Assembly: GCF_031456495.1 (NCBI RefSeq)
Contig: NZ_JAVDUW010000001.1
Span: forward strand, 1,550,001-1,614,000
Direction of reading: 5' to 3'
DNA length: 64,000 nt
DNA from: Pedococcus sp031456495
GTDB taxonomy: Bacteria > Actinomycetota > Actinomycetes > Actinomycetales > Dermatophilaceae
Part shown: positions 25,629 to 34,555 of the stretch, piece by piece
Layout: each line of letters opens with the position of its first letter
Numbering within the stretch: position 1 is the first letter of the stretch
Translations under genes and position numbers: made by a program
Notes under the pieces: model-generated
The model's input: only the letters and a program-made list of their open reading frames with translations
Told to the model about the DNA's origin: nothing
The model's database searches: none

Positions 25629-26574
25629 CGTGCACCTCCGACGCGGCCCCCTCCGGGGCCACCTCCGCGCGGCCCGCTTCGTCCAACCCCAGGAGGCGGG
25701 CGCCGTTGTGCCACAGCACCTTCCGCAGCCAGTCGTCGCCGAGGCCGAGCCGGTCGAGAGCCTCGAGCTGGTGGGCGTAGGGGTAGGGGATGTTGGGGAA
25801 GTCCGAACCCAGGACGACCCGGTCGGCCAGGCCGCCCAACCGCTCGACGTAGGCGGGTGGCAGCGGCGCGAACGCGTTGGCGTAGTCGGTGCCGGCCATG
25901 GTCGTGTCGAGGTGCACACGTGGGTAGCGCTCGGCGATGTCGGCGAACGCGTCGTACTCGCCCATGCCGAGGTGCGCGATGACGAGCACGAGCTCGGGGA
26001 ACCGTTCGAGCACCGCCTCGACCGGCCGCGGGCCCGTGTGCTCGCCGTCCTTGGGGGCCGAGCCGGCGTGCAGGACGACCGGCACCCCGGCCGACTCGAG
26101 GGCCGCCCACCCGGGGTCGAGCAGGGGGTCGTCCGGGGCGTAGCGGCCGACCTGCACGTGCATCTTGAACAGCCGGGCGCCGCCGGCCAGCGCTCGCTCG
26201 ACCAGGTCGCCGACCCCGGGCTCGGGGTAGAGCGTCGCACTGTGGACGGCGTCCGGGACGCGGGCGGCGAAGTCGGCGCACCAGTCGTTGAGCCACTGCA
26301 CCATGCCCGGCTTGTGCGGGTACGTCAGCGACGGGATCGCGCGCACCCCGAGCGCCCGCAGGGTGGCCAGCCGCGTGGGCTCGTCGTCGCGGTAGTGGAT
26401 CGGCCACGGCTGCCCGTAGTGCTGCGCCGCCTCGTCGAAGTAGGCCCACACCTTCGCCAGCATCGGCTCGGGCAGGAAGTGCACGTGGATGTCGGCGAGC
26501 CCGGGGAGCCCGAGGCCGCGCCAGTATGCCGGGACCTCGGCGTCCGTCCGCGGCGCGCGTGGTGACGGGGGCAC
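25621..26574 (-). CDS. Amidohydrolase family 2 protein
   Basis: A 317-residue TIM-barrel metal-dependent hydrolase or decarboxylase. The first metal motif is D-I-H-V-H (about residues 28-32). Later come a VVLHAGSA strand, VIAHLGMGEYD and the final active-site VLGSDFPNIPY (metal-binding Asp). Family members hydrolyse amides or lactones or decarboxylate aromatic acids; the substrate is unknown. It is the first gene of a two-gene unit with the coiled-coil protein. Confidence 0.86.
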   Translation of the reverse strand: MPPSPRAPRTDAEVPAYWRGLGLPGLADIHVHFLPEPMLAKVWAYFDEAAQHYGQPWPIHYRDDEPTRLATLRALGVRAIPSLTYPHKPGMVQWLNDWCADFAARVPDAVHSATLYPEPGVGDLVERALAGGARLFKMHVQVGRYAPDDPLLDPGWAALESAGVPVVLHAGSAPKDGEHTGPRPVEAVLERFPELVLVIAHLGMGEYDAFADIAERYPRVHLDTTMAGTDYANAFAPLPPAYVERLGGLADRVVLGSDFPNIPYPYAHQLEALDRLGLGDDWLRKVLWHNGARLLGLDEAGRAEVAPEGAASEVHGG

Positions 26575-26628
26575 GGTGGCGACGCTACGGCATACAGGGG
26601 CGTGGGCCCACGGACACCGCGACGACGG

Positions 26629-27060
26629 CTACGGAGCGCCGAGCTCGCGCTGGATGCCCTCCACCGTCTCGTCGCCCAGCTTCTCGAAGACCCGCTGCAT
26701 CAGCGGCTCGGCCAGCTTGGCGACGCCGTTGAACTCGATGTGCGCCGAGTAGGTGACCGTGCTGCCGGTCGGCGACGCCACGACGCGGATGTCGTCGGTC
26801 GAGGTCGCGGTCTTGTTGGTGCCGCGCAGGACCACGTGGTCGCTGTCCATCGTCACCAGCCGGTACTCGAGCTCGGTCTCCCGGCCCAGCACCTTGGAGA
26901 CGTTGTGCCACTGCGAGCCGACCTGGACGGGTCCGGGGTCGACGCGTTCGCAGCGCACCGTGCCGGGGTCCCAGGCCACGGCGTTGGAGAAGTCGGCGAG
27001 GTAGGCGACCACCTCGGCGGGTGGGCGGCTGACCGGGAAGGAGCGGACGACGTCGACCAT
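26629..27060 (-). CDS. SRPBCC-family (START-like) protein
   Basis: A 143-residue polyketide-cyclase/START-like fold: VVRSFPVSRPPAEVVAYLADFSNAVAWDPGTV at the start, a middle strand ELEYRLVTMDSDHVVL and a long C-terminal helix (LAEPLMQRVFEKLGDETVEGIQREL). Such proteins bind small hydrophobic ligands; no catalytic residue is evident. ATG 27060 starts the domain exactly; a longer in-frame version adds unconserved residues. Confidence 0.85.
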   Translation of the reverse strand: MVDVVRSFPVSRPPAEVVAYLADFSNAVAWDPGTVRCERVDPGPVQVGSQWHNVSKVLGRETELEYRLVTMDSDHVVLRGTNKTATSTDDIRVVASPTGSTVTYSAHIEFNGVAKLAEPLMQRVFEKLGDETVEGIQRELGAP

Positions 27061-27276
27061 GGGCACGACGCTAACCCGGCAGCGCCGGACCCGCCCGGTG
27101 GCGAGGGGTCGGGCACGACCGACCCCCTCGGGGAGACCCTCCAAAAAGAGGGGGCGCGCTGTCGGGGGCCGGTACTAGCCTCGACCGAGGGGCCGGCGCA
27201 GCGTCGCGCAGGGGGTCCCCGACCTCGCGACGTCCGCCGCGAGCCCGCCCGTCCCTCCTCACCCGGAGAGGTGCCG

Positions 27277-28905
27277 ATGTCAGCACCAGGCACGACACCC
27301 GTGTACCCCGAGAAGATCGACGCCGCCGTCCTCAAGGTCGCCGGTGTCGTCGTCCTCGGGGCGATCATGTCGATCCTCGACATCACTGTGGTCAACGTCG
27401 CCCTGCGCACGTTCCAGACCGCGTTCGGCGGCGAGCCGCTGGCGTACTCCACCGTCGCGTGGACCGTCACCGGCTACACCCTCGCCCTCGCCACCGTCAT
27501 CCCGATGTCCGGCTGGGCGGCCGACCGGTTCGGCACCAAGCGCCTGTACATGATGGCGATCCTGCTCTTCACCCTCGGCTCGGTGCTGTGCGCGACCGCG
27601 AGCTCGATCGGCATGCTCATCAGCTTCCGGGTCCTGCAGGGCCTCGGCGGCGGCATGCTCATGCCGCTCGGCATGACGATCATGACCCGCGCGGCCGGCC
27701 CGAAGCGGATGGGCCGCCTCATGGCGATCCTCGGCATCCCGATGCTGCTCGGCCCGATCTTCGGCCCCATCCTCGGCGGCTGGCTGATCGACCACTTCAC
27801 GTGGCACTGGATCTTCCTCATCAACGCGCCGATCGGCCTCGTCGCCCTGGTCTACGCGTTCTTCGCCCTGCCCAAGGACAACCCGCAGCCCTCGGAGTCC
27901 TTCGACTTCGTCGGCATGCTCATGATGAGCCCGGGCCTGGCGCTGTTCCTCTACGGCGTCTCCTCGATCCCGGGCGAGGGCGGCATCGGCCACACCAAGG
28001 TCCTGCTGCCCGGCCTGGTCGGGCTCGCGCTGATGGTCGCGTTCGTGCTCTACAGCTTCAAGCCGAAGCACCCGCTGCTCGACCTGCGGCTGTTCAGCAA
28101 CCGCGACCTCACGGTCTCGATCATCACGATGTTCATCTTCGCGGCGTCGTTCTTCGGCGGCCTGCTGCTGATCCCGCAGTTCCTCCAGCAGGTCCAGCAC
28201 GAGACGCCGCTCAACGCCGGCTGGCTCGTCGCACCGCAGGGTGTCGGCGCGATGCTCACCATGCCGATCGCGGGCGCCCTCGCCGACCGGTTCCCGGTGG
28301 GCCGGATCGTCCCGTTCGGTCTCGTGCTCATCATCGGCGGCATGTTCACCCTCACCCAGATCCAGGCCGACTCCTCGCACTGGGGCTTCCTCATCCCGGT
28401 GCTGTTCGTCATGGGGCTGGGCATGGGCGGCACGATGATGCCGATCATGACCTCGGCGCTGAAGACGCTGACCCACCACGACGTCGCCCGCGGGTCGACC
28501 CTGCTCAACATCACCCAGCAGATCGCGAGCTCGGTGGGTGTGGCGACCTTCTCGGTCGTCCTGACCAACCAGATCAACAGCCGGCCGCTGGCGGCCCAGG
28601 GTGGCCAGTACCTCGAGGTCGCCGCCACGCAGGGCCCGAAGGCGGCCCAGGCGGCAGCCGCGAAGCTGCCCCTCGTCGGCCAGTTCTTCGCCGACCACGG
28701 CGGCAGCCCGCAGGCGGCGGCCCAGGCGCTGACCGGCCAGGTCGCCAAGCTGGCTGCCGACGCGTACGCCCACACCTTCTGGGTGGCCGCCTCGCTGGTG
28801 AGCCTGTCGCTGGTCGCCGCACTGTTCCTGCCGCGCCGGCACGAGGAGTCGCACCTGCTCGACGACGCGGACACCGAGGGGGCACCGCCGGTGATGGTCC
28901 ACTGA
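27277..28905 (+). CDS. MFS drug exporter, DHA2 (14-TM, EmrB/QacA type)
   Basis: A 542-residue proton-coupled exporter. About 14 spans are visible. The DHA2 features are clear: SILDITVVNVALRTF (motif D1), GWAADRFGTKRLYM (motif A) and FRVLQGLGGGMLMPLG (motif C-like). GGAGAGG-type sequence precedes the ATG at 27277. It is followed, overlapping, by the broken kinase gene and then an SDR gene. The 216 bases upstream hold CCCTC/GAGGG and C/G-rich short palindromes but no clear operator. Confidence 0.93.
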   Translation: MSAPGTTPVYPEKIDAAVLKVAGVVVLGAIMSILDITVVNVALRTFQTAFGGEPLAYSTVAWTVTGYTLALATVIPMSGWAADRFGTKRLYMMAILLFTLGSVLCATASSIGMLISFRVLQGLGGGMLMPLGMTIMTRAAGPKRMGRLMAILGIPMLLGPIFGPILGGWLIDHFTWHWIFLINAPIGLVALVYAFFALPKDNPQPSESFDFVGMLMMSPGLALFLYGVSSIPGEGGIGHTKVLLPGLVGLALMVAFVLYSFKPKHPLLDLRLFSNRDLTVSIITMFIFAASFFGGLLLIPQFLQQVQHETPLNAGWLVAPQGVGAMLTMPIAGALADRFPVGRIVPFGLVLIIGGMFTLTQIQADSSHWGFLIPVLFVMGLGMGGTMMPIMTSALKTLTHHDVARGSTLLNITQQIASSVGVATFSVVLTNQINSRPLAAQGGQYLEVAATQGPKAAQAAAAKLPLVGQFFADHGGSPQAAAQALTGQVAKLAADAYAHTFWVAASLVSLSLVAALFLPRRHEESHLLDDADTEGAPPVMVH

Positions 28906-29958
28906 CGCAGGACCTCCTGCGCCGGGTCCGCGAGGAGTTCGGTGTCAGGCTCGTCGGCGTCCACCCCGTCGGGGTGGGCGCCGACCCGCGTGCGTCCCTG
29001 TTTCGAGGCGTCGCCGGTGACGGCCGTGCGTATGCCGTGAAGACCAGCACCGGTCCGCAGCCCGGCGTCGCGGTGGCGGGCCACCTGGCGGAGGCAGGCG
29101 TCCCCGGCGTCCCGGCCCCGCTTCCGTCGCACGAGGGTGGGACTGACGTCCGAGCGCCTCGGGGTGCGGCTGAGCGTCGTGCCGTGGGTCTCGGACCGCC
29201 GGGGCATCGAGGTCGGGCTCGAGCCGGGTCACTGGCGTTCGCTCGGCGCCCTGCTCGCCGCCCTGCACCGGGTGCCGGTCGACACCCCCGGGCTGCGGGA
29301 CCTGCCGTCCGCGGGCCATGACCCCGAACCGCTCCTGCTGCGGTTGACCGAGCTCGACCGGCGGCTGGGGGCGGTCGGGGCGCGGCCGCACGCGACGAGC
29401 GCAGTTGCGGACCTGGAGACCGAGGACACCGGCGTCGGCGACCCGCACGTCGCCGCGCTGCTGCGGCTGTGGGAGGCCGGGCGCGAGCGCGTGCTCGCGG
29501 TCGGGGAGGTGGCACGCACGACGGCGGCCGAGTCGCGCGCCTGGGCCGACGCGCCCAGCGTGGTCGCGCACACCGACCCACACCCGGGCAACGTGCTGCT
29601 GGCCGACGACGAGCCGGGCGTCTGGCTGGTGGACTGGGACGACGCGGCGCTGGCGACCCCGGAGTGGGACCTCATGTTCGTGGTGGGTGGCGTGCTGGCG
29701 ACGCCGACCCCGGCCGACCAGGCGGCGTTCGTCGAGGGGTACGGACCGGCGCGGCTCGACCCGGTGCGGCTCCGGTACGCCCAGGCCACCCGGGCGCTGC
29801 ACGACTTCCTCGACTTCGCGGACGACGTGCTGGCGACGGAGCGGCTGCCGGAGGCGGACCGCCGGTGGTCGGTCGACGTCCTGGCCGGGCAGCTGTCACC
29901 CGACGGGCTGGTGGCGTTCGCCCTCGGGGAGGGCGGATCCGACAGACTCGGGGCATGA
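28902..29958 (+). pseudogene. Aminoglycoside phosphotransferase-like kinase, frameshifted
   Basis: Two halves of one APH-fold kinase lie in different frames. The N-lobe (from about 28902: EFGVRLVGVHPVGVG, then AYAVKTSTG and VPAPLPSHEG) is in frame 3. From about 29137 the C-lobe runs in frame 1 (LTSERLGVRLSVVPWV, catalytic HTDPHPGN, and VDWDDAALATPEWDL). One extra base in GGTGGGA (29136-29142) explains the break. No ATG or GTG in frame begins the N-lobe; CTG at 28902 overlaps the exporter stop, so the true start is uncertain. It ends overlapping the SDR start. It may be a pseudogene or a sequence error. Confidence 0.7.
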
Positions 29959-30770
29959 CCTCCCCCTCGACGCCCGCCCTCGCCCGGTTCGCCGGCCGGA
30001 CCGCCCTGGTGACCGGTGCCGCCCACGGCATCGGCCGCGCCATCGCGACGCGCCTGCACGCGGAGGGCGCGAACATCGTGCTCGCCGACCTCGACCCGGC
30101 CGCGGCGAAGGAGGCTGCCACCGCCCTGGGCGACCGCGCCCTGGCCGTGGAGTGCGATGTCACCGACGCGGACGCCCTCGAGCGCGCGGTGACCGCCGTC
30201 GTGGAGCAGTTCGGCGCCCTCGACGTGCTGGTGTGCAACGTCGGGGTCGCCACCGGCGAAGGGTTCGACGGGCTCGACGACGCGTCGTGGTCGATCCAGC
30301 TCGAGCCGACCCTGCACGGCACCGTGCGCACCATCCAGGCGGCCCTGCCCCAGCTGCTCGCCTCCCCGTGGGGCGGTTCGGTGGTCATGACCGGGTCGGT
30401 GAACGGGCTGGCCGCGTTCGGCAACGTCGGCTACTCGCTGGCCAAGGCGGCCCTGCCCAACCTGGCCCAGAACCTCGCGGTCGAGTACTCGGCCACCCGC
30501 GTCGGCGAGGGGCAGCGGCCGGTGCGGTTCAACGTCGTCGCCCCCGGCACGGTGCGCACCCGCGTCTGGGACGACCAGGACCCGGACGCCCTCGTCCCCC
30601 TCTACCCGTTGGGGCGCGTCGGTGAGCCCGAGGACATCGCGGCGGCCGTCGCGTTCCTCGCCTCCGACGACGCGTCCTGGGTCACCGGGATCACCCTGCC
30701 GGTGGACGGCGGCATCCTGGCCGGCCCCGCACTCGCCTTCCAGGAGCGCAACCGCGGACCGGCGGACTGA
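29955..30770 (+). CDS. Short-chain dehydrogenase/reductase
   Basis: A 271-residue classical SDR. The cofactor motif is TGAAHGIGRAIA (about residues 20-31), then CNVG in place of NNAG, and the active-site Ser (VVMTGSVNG) and YSLAK (Tyr and Lys four apart). The C-terminus has ASWVTGITLPVDGG, as in 3-oxoacyl-ACP reductase-like enzymes. The ATG overlaps the kinase stop (ATGA), so it forms an operon with the exporter and the kinase. The substrate is unknown. Confidence 0.91.
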   Translation: MTSPSTPALARFAGRTALVTGAAHGIGRAIATRLHAEGANIVLADLDPAAAKEAATALGDRALAVECDVTDADALERAVTAVVEQFGALDVLVCNVGVATGEGFDGLDDASWSIQLEPTLHGTVRTIQAALPQLLASPWGGSVVMTGSVNGLAAFGNVGYSLAKAALPNLAQNLAVEYSATRVGEGQRPVRFNVVAPGTVRTRVWDDQDPDALVPLYPLGRVGEPEDIAAAVAFLASDDASWVTGITLPVDGGILAGPALAFQERNRGPAD

Positions 30771-30801
30771 GGCCAGCGCATCCGGGCTGGTCTGGGGAGG
30801 G

Positions 30802-31233
30802 TCAGCCCTGGGCAGCCGCGCCGGAGTGGTCGCCGGCGATGTTGACCATCCAGTCCACACCGAACCGGTCGGTGCACATCCCGAACTCGTCGCCCCACGG
30901 CTGCCTGTCCATCGGGACCGACACGCTGCCACCCTCCGAGAGCTTGTCCCAGAAGCCGTGCAGCTCCTCGCCGTCGTCGCCCGAGAGGCTGACCGAGATG
31001 CGGCTGCCCTCGCGGTACTCCATGCCGGGCGGGGTGTCGGACACCATGAGCGTGAAGCCCTGCGGCGTCTCGAGCTGGCCGTGCATGATGCCGTCGGCGA
31101 AGGGCTGGTCGGCCTGCCCGAACTCACCGAACGTGCTCATGGTGAGGTCGCCGCCGAAGACCTGCTGGTAGAACGTGAGCGCCTCGCGGGCGGTGTCCTT
31201 GAACCCGATGTACGGGTTGAGCCGTGACGTCAT
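30802..31233 (-). CDS. VOC-superfamily protein (PhnB/3-demethylubiquinone-like)
   Basis: A 143-residue vicinal-oxygen-chelate protein of the PhnB type. The start RLNPYIGFKDTAREALTFYQQVFGG is highly characteristic, and FGVDWMVN closes the domain. Such proteins are usually dimeric and metal-binding; no function is assigned. It converges with the SDR gene; a GGGCTG/CAGCCC hairpin lies over the stop region (30784-30808). Confidence 0.88.
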   Translation of the reverse strand: MTSRLNPYIGFKDTAREALTFYQQVFGGDLTMSTFGEFGQADQPFADGIMHGQLETPQGFTLMVSDTPPGMEYREGSRISVSLSGDDGEELHGFWDKLSEGGSVSVPMDRQPWGDEFGMCTDRFGVDWMVNIAGDHSGAAAQG

Positions 31234-31320
31234 CGTCGTCCTCCTACGGTGGTGGGTCGTCCTCCGAGGCTAGGAGCGACCACCGACGGTGGCGAGGGCC
31301 CGATGACGTATGCCGGTCGG

Positions 31321-31884
31321 TCAGCCCACCAGCCAGGCCCGGCGGAGCTCCGGGTCCCAGCGCCGCAGGGCAGTGCCGATGGCCGCGGTGGGCGAGTCCA
31401 GCGACTGCACAAGGGCCAGGGCCGCCCCGCACACCTCGGGCCGCAGCCGTCGCGCGAGCGTGACGTGCGGCACCCACGGCAGCTCCGCATCGCCGCCGTC
31501 CGGCACTCCCGGGCCGTCCCCTGCGACCGCACCGCCAGCAGGAACCGCGCGGTCTGCCGCGAGCGCGGAGTCCACGTCGACGTGGAGGCGGCCCAGCTCC
31601 GCACCGGGCCGCACGGGCAGGACGAGCGCCGGCCGCCGCTCGCCCAGGAGCGCCGGCGCGGCGAGCTCGAGCTGCAGCGGCAACCGGGCCGCGAGCGGCA
31701 CCAGCGCCTCCTCCGCCGCTGCGGAGACGACCGGGACGGCTGCGAGGGTGACGTGGGGCGCGTTCGTCGGGCCGCGGTGGTCGGCCTGGCTGGGCAGGCC
31801 GGCCTCGGCCAGGGCCTGCCACAGCCCGCGCACCGCCTCGTCGGTGGCGGCGTCGAGCACGAGCTCGACGGACTGCAGCGGCAC
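31321..31884 (-). CDS. 2'-5' RNA ligase / 2H phosphoesterase family protein
   Basis: A 187-residue protein with two H-V-T-L motifs (APHVTLAAV at about residues 43-51 and VPHVTLARR near residue 138), the paired His-x-Thr signature of the 2H phosphoesterase superfamily. Activity on 2'-5' RNA bonds, cyclic nucleotides or cyclic phosphates is possible. It lies 13 bases after the aspartoacylase-like gene and is the last member of the minus-strand cluster opposite the RimK-like gene. Confidence 0.87.
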   Translation of the reverse strand: MPLQSVELVLDAATDEAVRGLWQALAEAGLPSQADHRGPTNAPHVTLAAVPVVSAAAEEALVPLAARLPLQLELAAPALLGERRPALVLPVRPGAELGRLHVDVDSALAADRAVPAGGAVAGDGPGVPDGGDAELPWVPHVTLARRLRPEVCGAALALVQSLDSPTAAIGTALRRWDPELRRAWLVG

Positions 31885-31897
31885 GGCAGGTCCCGGC

Positions 31898-32845
31898 TCA
31901 GGCCGACGCGATGTGCACGAGCGCGTCGCCGCGGTTCACCAGCGGCGCGCGGCTGTGGCCGATGACGATGCCGTCGCGGTCGGCCCGCACCAGCCGCAGC
32001 GTCCGGCCGAACGAGTCCGAGAGGGCACCGAGCCGGTCCCCCTGCGCGACCCGGCGGCCGAGCCCGACCTCGAGGTGCAGGATGCCGGTGGCGCGCGCGC
32101 GGACCCAGCCGCTCGTGCGGCAGGCGAGGCTCGGCTCCTCGGCGAGGTCCACGGGATCGGTCATGCCCAGGGCAGCCAGCACGCGGCGTACGCCCACGAC
32201 CCCCGCGGTGATCGCCCACTCGTCGAACCGCCACGGCTCCCCGGCCTCGTAGAGCAGGACGGTCGCCCCCGTCTCCCGGGCGGCCGAGCGCAGCGAGCCG
32301 TCGCGCAGCTTGGCGTGCAGCATGACCGGGGCACCGAACGCCTCGGCGAGCGCCACGGTCTTCGGGTCGTCGAGGTCGGCGCGCACCTGCGGCAGGTTCG
32401 TGCGCCCGTCGGAGCCGGTGTGCAGGTCGATGCCGACCTCGCAGGGCGCGACCACCTCGGTCATCATCAGGTGCGCGATCCGCCCGGCCAGCGACCCGCG
32501 CGAGGAGCCGGGGAACGACCGGTTGAGGTCGCGGCGGTCGGGCAGGTAGCGGTCGCCCGCCATGAAGCCGTGGACGTTGACGATGGGGACGGCGATCAGG
32601 GTGCCGCGCAGGGTCTTCGGCGACAGCCCGGCGAGCACGCGCCGCACGACCTCGACCCCGACGACCTCGTCCCCGTGGATGGCGGCGTTGACCCACACGG
32701 TCGGGCCGTCCTCGCGGCCGTGCATCACCTGCACGGGCAGGCTGAGCTCGGCGCCGGTGACGAGGCGGGTGATCGGGAGGCCGACGTCCTGCTTGCTGCC
32801 GGCACGGACCCGGACGGGGCCGATCGCGAAGGACGGGCGGGCCAT
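31898..32845 (-). CDS. Succinylglutamate desuccinylase/aspartoacylase-family metallohydrolase
   Basis: A 315-residue zinc amidohydrolase of the AstE/AspA type. The zinc residues sit in AIHGDE (His57, Glu60) and the later DLHTG (residues 140-144), with the family DLNRSFPG between them. The C-terminal about 80 residues form a biotinyl-like beta domain typical of this group. The ATG shares a base with the stop of the protease gene (TGATG). In related clusters such enzymes accompany RimK-like ligases and may cut N-acyl amino-acid products. Confidence 0.88.
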   Translation of the reverse strand: MARPSFAIGPVRVRAGSKQDVGLPITRLVTGAELSLPVQVMHGREDGPTVWVNAAIHGDEVVGVEVVRRVLAGLSPKTLRGTLIAVPIVNVHGFMAGDRYLPDRRDLNRSFPGSSRGSLAGRIAHLMMTEVVAPCEVGIDLHTGSDGRTNLPQVRADLDDPKTVALAEAFGAPVMLHAKLRDGSLRSAARETGATVLLYEAGEPWRFDEWAITAGVVGVRRVLAALGMTDPVDLAEEPSLACRTSGWVRARATGILHLEVGLGRRVAQGDRLGALSDSFGRTLRLVRADRDGIVIGHSRAPLVNRGDALVHIASA

Positions 32846-33321
32846 CAGCGACCCCGGTTCTGGCGCCGCACCGACAGCGGCGGGCGGCCGCCGAGGTAGG
32901 ACCGGGAGGAGTCGACGAGGAAGCCCTGCCGCAGCGCCTCCCGGCCGACGAGCATCCGGAAGCCCATCGCGTCCCGGTTCGTGAGGGTGACCTCGGCGGT
33001 CACCGGGCGGCCGACCAGGGACAGCTCGAGCTGCACGACCAGCCGGTCCTCGAGGTGGCCCGAGGAGCTGCGGACCGTGCGCCGGTCGTGGACCGGGCGC
33101 TCGACGGTGACGGCGTCCTGGGGCGAGCGCTGCCAGGGGTGCACGGAGAAGCGCACCCAGTCCTCACCGTCCCGGTCCTGCTCCTCGACGTCGAACGCGT
33201 GCAGGGCCGACGTGCGTGCCCCGGTGTCGAGCTTGGCCTTGAGCCACGGGACACCCACCCCGGGCAGGCTCACCCACTCGCGCCACCCGACGGGGGTGCT
33301 TAGATGGTTCGGCTTCGACAC
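32845..33321 (-). CDS. RimB-like retropepsin-type protease (ATP-dependent zinc protease family, PF05618)
   Basis: A 158-residue protein beginning VGWREWVSLPGVGVPWLKAKLDTGARTSAL; DTGA (residues 32-35) is the retropepsin active-site motif that defines the RimB/PF05618 group. The later LVGREALRQGFLVD is also conserved. In Pseudomonas, RimB is encoded with the glutamate ligase RimK. The GTG at 33321 is the only start in line with the domain. It is divergent from the RimK-like gene with a 26-base gap, so promoters must overlap coding sequence. Confidence 0.87.
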   Translation of the reverse strand: MSKPNHLSTPVGWREWVSLPGVGVPWLKAKLDTGARTSALHAFDVEEQDRDGEDWVRFSVHPWQRSPQDAVTVERPVHDRRTVRSSSGHLEDRLVVQLELSLVGRPVTAEVTLTNRDAMGFRMLVGREALRQGFLVDSSRSYLGGRPPLSVRRQNRGR

Positions 33322-33347
33322 CGGTCCATCTTGGCAGGGACGTCCCC

Positions 33348-34538
33348 GTGAAACTGGCAATCCTCTCGCGTGCCCCCCGCACGTACTCCACCCAGCGCCT
33401 GCGCACCGCGGCCCTCGACCGCGGGCACGACGTCAAGGTGCTCAACACCCTCCGGTTCGCCATCGACCTGTCCGGGCCCGAGCCGGACCTGCAGTTCCGT
33501 GGCCGGCCGCTGTCCGACTACGACGCGGTCGTCCCGCGCATCGGCAACTCGATCACGTACTTCGGCACGGCCGTCGTGCGCCAGTTCGAGCAGATGGACG
33601 TCTACACGCCCAACACCGCCAACGGGATCGCCAACTCCCGCGACAAGCTGCGCGCCACGCAGATCCTGTCGCGGCACAACATCGGTATGCCGGCCACCAC
33701 GTTCGTGCGCAACCGCGCCGACGTGAACGCCGCCATCAACCGTGTCGGCGGAGCGCCGGTCGTCATCAAGCTGCTCGAGGGCACGCAGGGCATCGGCGTC
33801 ATCCTCGCCCCGGAGATCAAGGTCGCCGAGGCCATCATCGAGACGCTCCAGAGCACGCAGCAGAACGTGCTGATCCAGGCGTTCGTCACCGAGAGCCGCG
33901 GCCGGGACATCCGCGCCCTGGTCGTCGGCGACCGCGTCGTGGCGGCCATGCGCCGCACGGCGCAGGGCGGGGAGTTCCGGTCGAACGTGCACCGTGGCGG
34001 CACGGTGGAGGGCGTCGAGCTGACCCCCGAGTACGAGCAGACGGCGGTGCGGGCGGCCCAGATCATGGGCCTGCGGGTCGCGGGCGTGGACATGCTCGAG
34101 GGCAACGAGGGACCGCTCGTGATGGAGGTCAACTCCTCGCCCGGGCTCCAGGGCATCGAGACCGCGACCAAGCTCGACGTCGCCGGCGCGATCATCGACT
34201 ACGTCTCCAACCAGGTCGCGTTCCCCGAGATCGACGTCCGCCAGCGGCTCACGGTGTCGACGGGGTACGGCGTGGCCGAGCTCGTCGTGCACTCGGCGTC
34301 CGACCTCGTCGGGCAGCCGCTGCGGGACTCGGGCCTGACCGACCGCGACATCACGGTGCTGACGCTGCACCGGGGGACGCAGGTCGTCCCCAACCCCAAG
34401 CCCGGCCAGCTGCTCGAGGCCGAGGACCGGCTGCTGTGCTTCGGCAAGCTCGAGGAGATGCGGTCGATGATCCCCGAGCGCCGTCGCCGCCGGGCCAAGG
34501 TGCGCAAGCTGCCCAAGCAGCCCATCCACGAGGGCTGA
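33348..34538 (+). CDS. RimK-like ATP-grasp ligase with C-terminal RCK-C/TrkA-C-like domain
   Basis: A 396-residue protein. Residues 1 to about 300 are a RimK-type ATP-grasp (MKLAILSRAPRTYSTQRLR; PRIGNSITYFG; VIKLLEGTQGIGVIL for ATP; and the metal/ATP block VMEVNSSPGLQGIE), which ligates amino acids, classically Glu, to a peptide terminus. Residues about 310-375 are unlike RimK and match an RCK-C/TrkA-C domain (LVGQPLRDSGLTDRDITVL, then LLEAEDRLLCFGKLEEM), a ligand-binding domain usually found on potassium channels. The GTG at 33348 follows an AGGGA site. The tail is Arg/Lys rich. Confidence 0.9.
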   Translation: MKLAILSRAPRTYSTQRLRTAALDRGHDVKVLNTLRFAIDLSGPEPDLQFRGRPLSDYDAVVPRIGNSITYFGTAVVRQFEQMDVYTPNTANGIANSRDKLRATQILSRHNIGMPATTFVRNRADVNAAINRVGGAPVVIKLLEGTQGIGVILAPEIKVAEAIIETLQSTQQNVLIQAFVTESRGRDIRALVVGDRVVAAMRRTAQGGEFRSNVHRGGTVEGVELTPEYEQTAVRAAQIMGLRVAGVDMLEGNEGPLVMEVNSSPGLQGIETATKLDVAGAIIDYVSNQVAFPEIDVRQRLTVSTGYGVAELVVHSASDLVGQPLRDSGLTDRDITVLTLHRGTQVVPNPKPGQLLEAEDRLLCFGKLEEMRSMIPERRRRRAKVRKLPKQPIHEG

Positions 34539-34555
34539 CCCGCGCCGCCTGCCCG

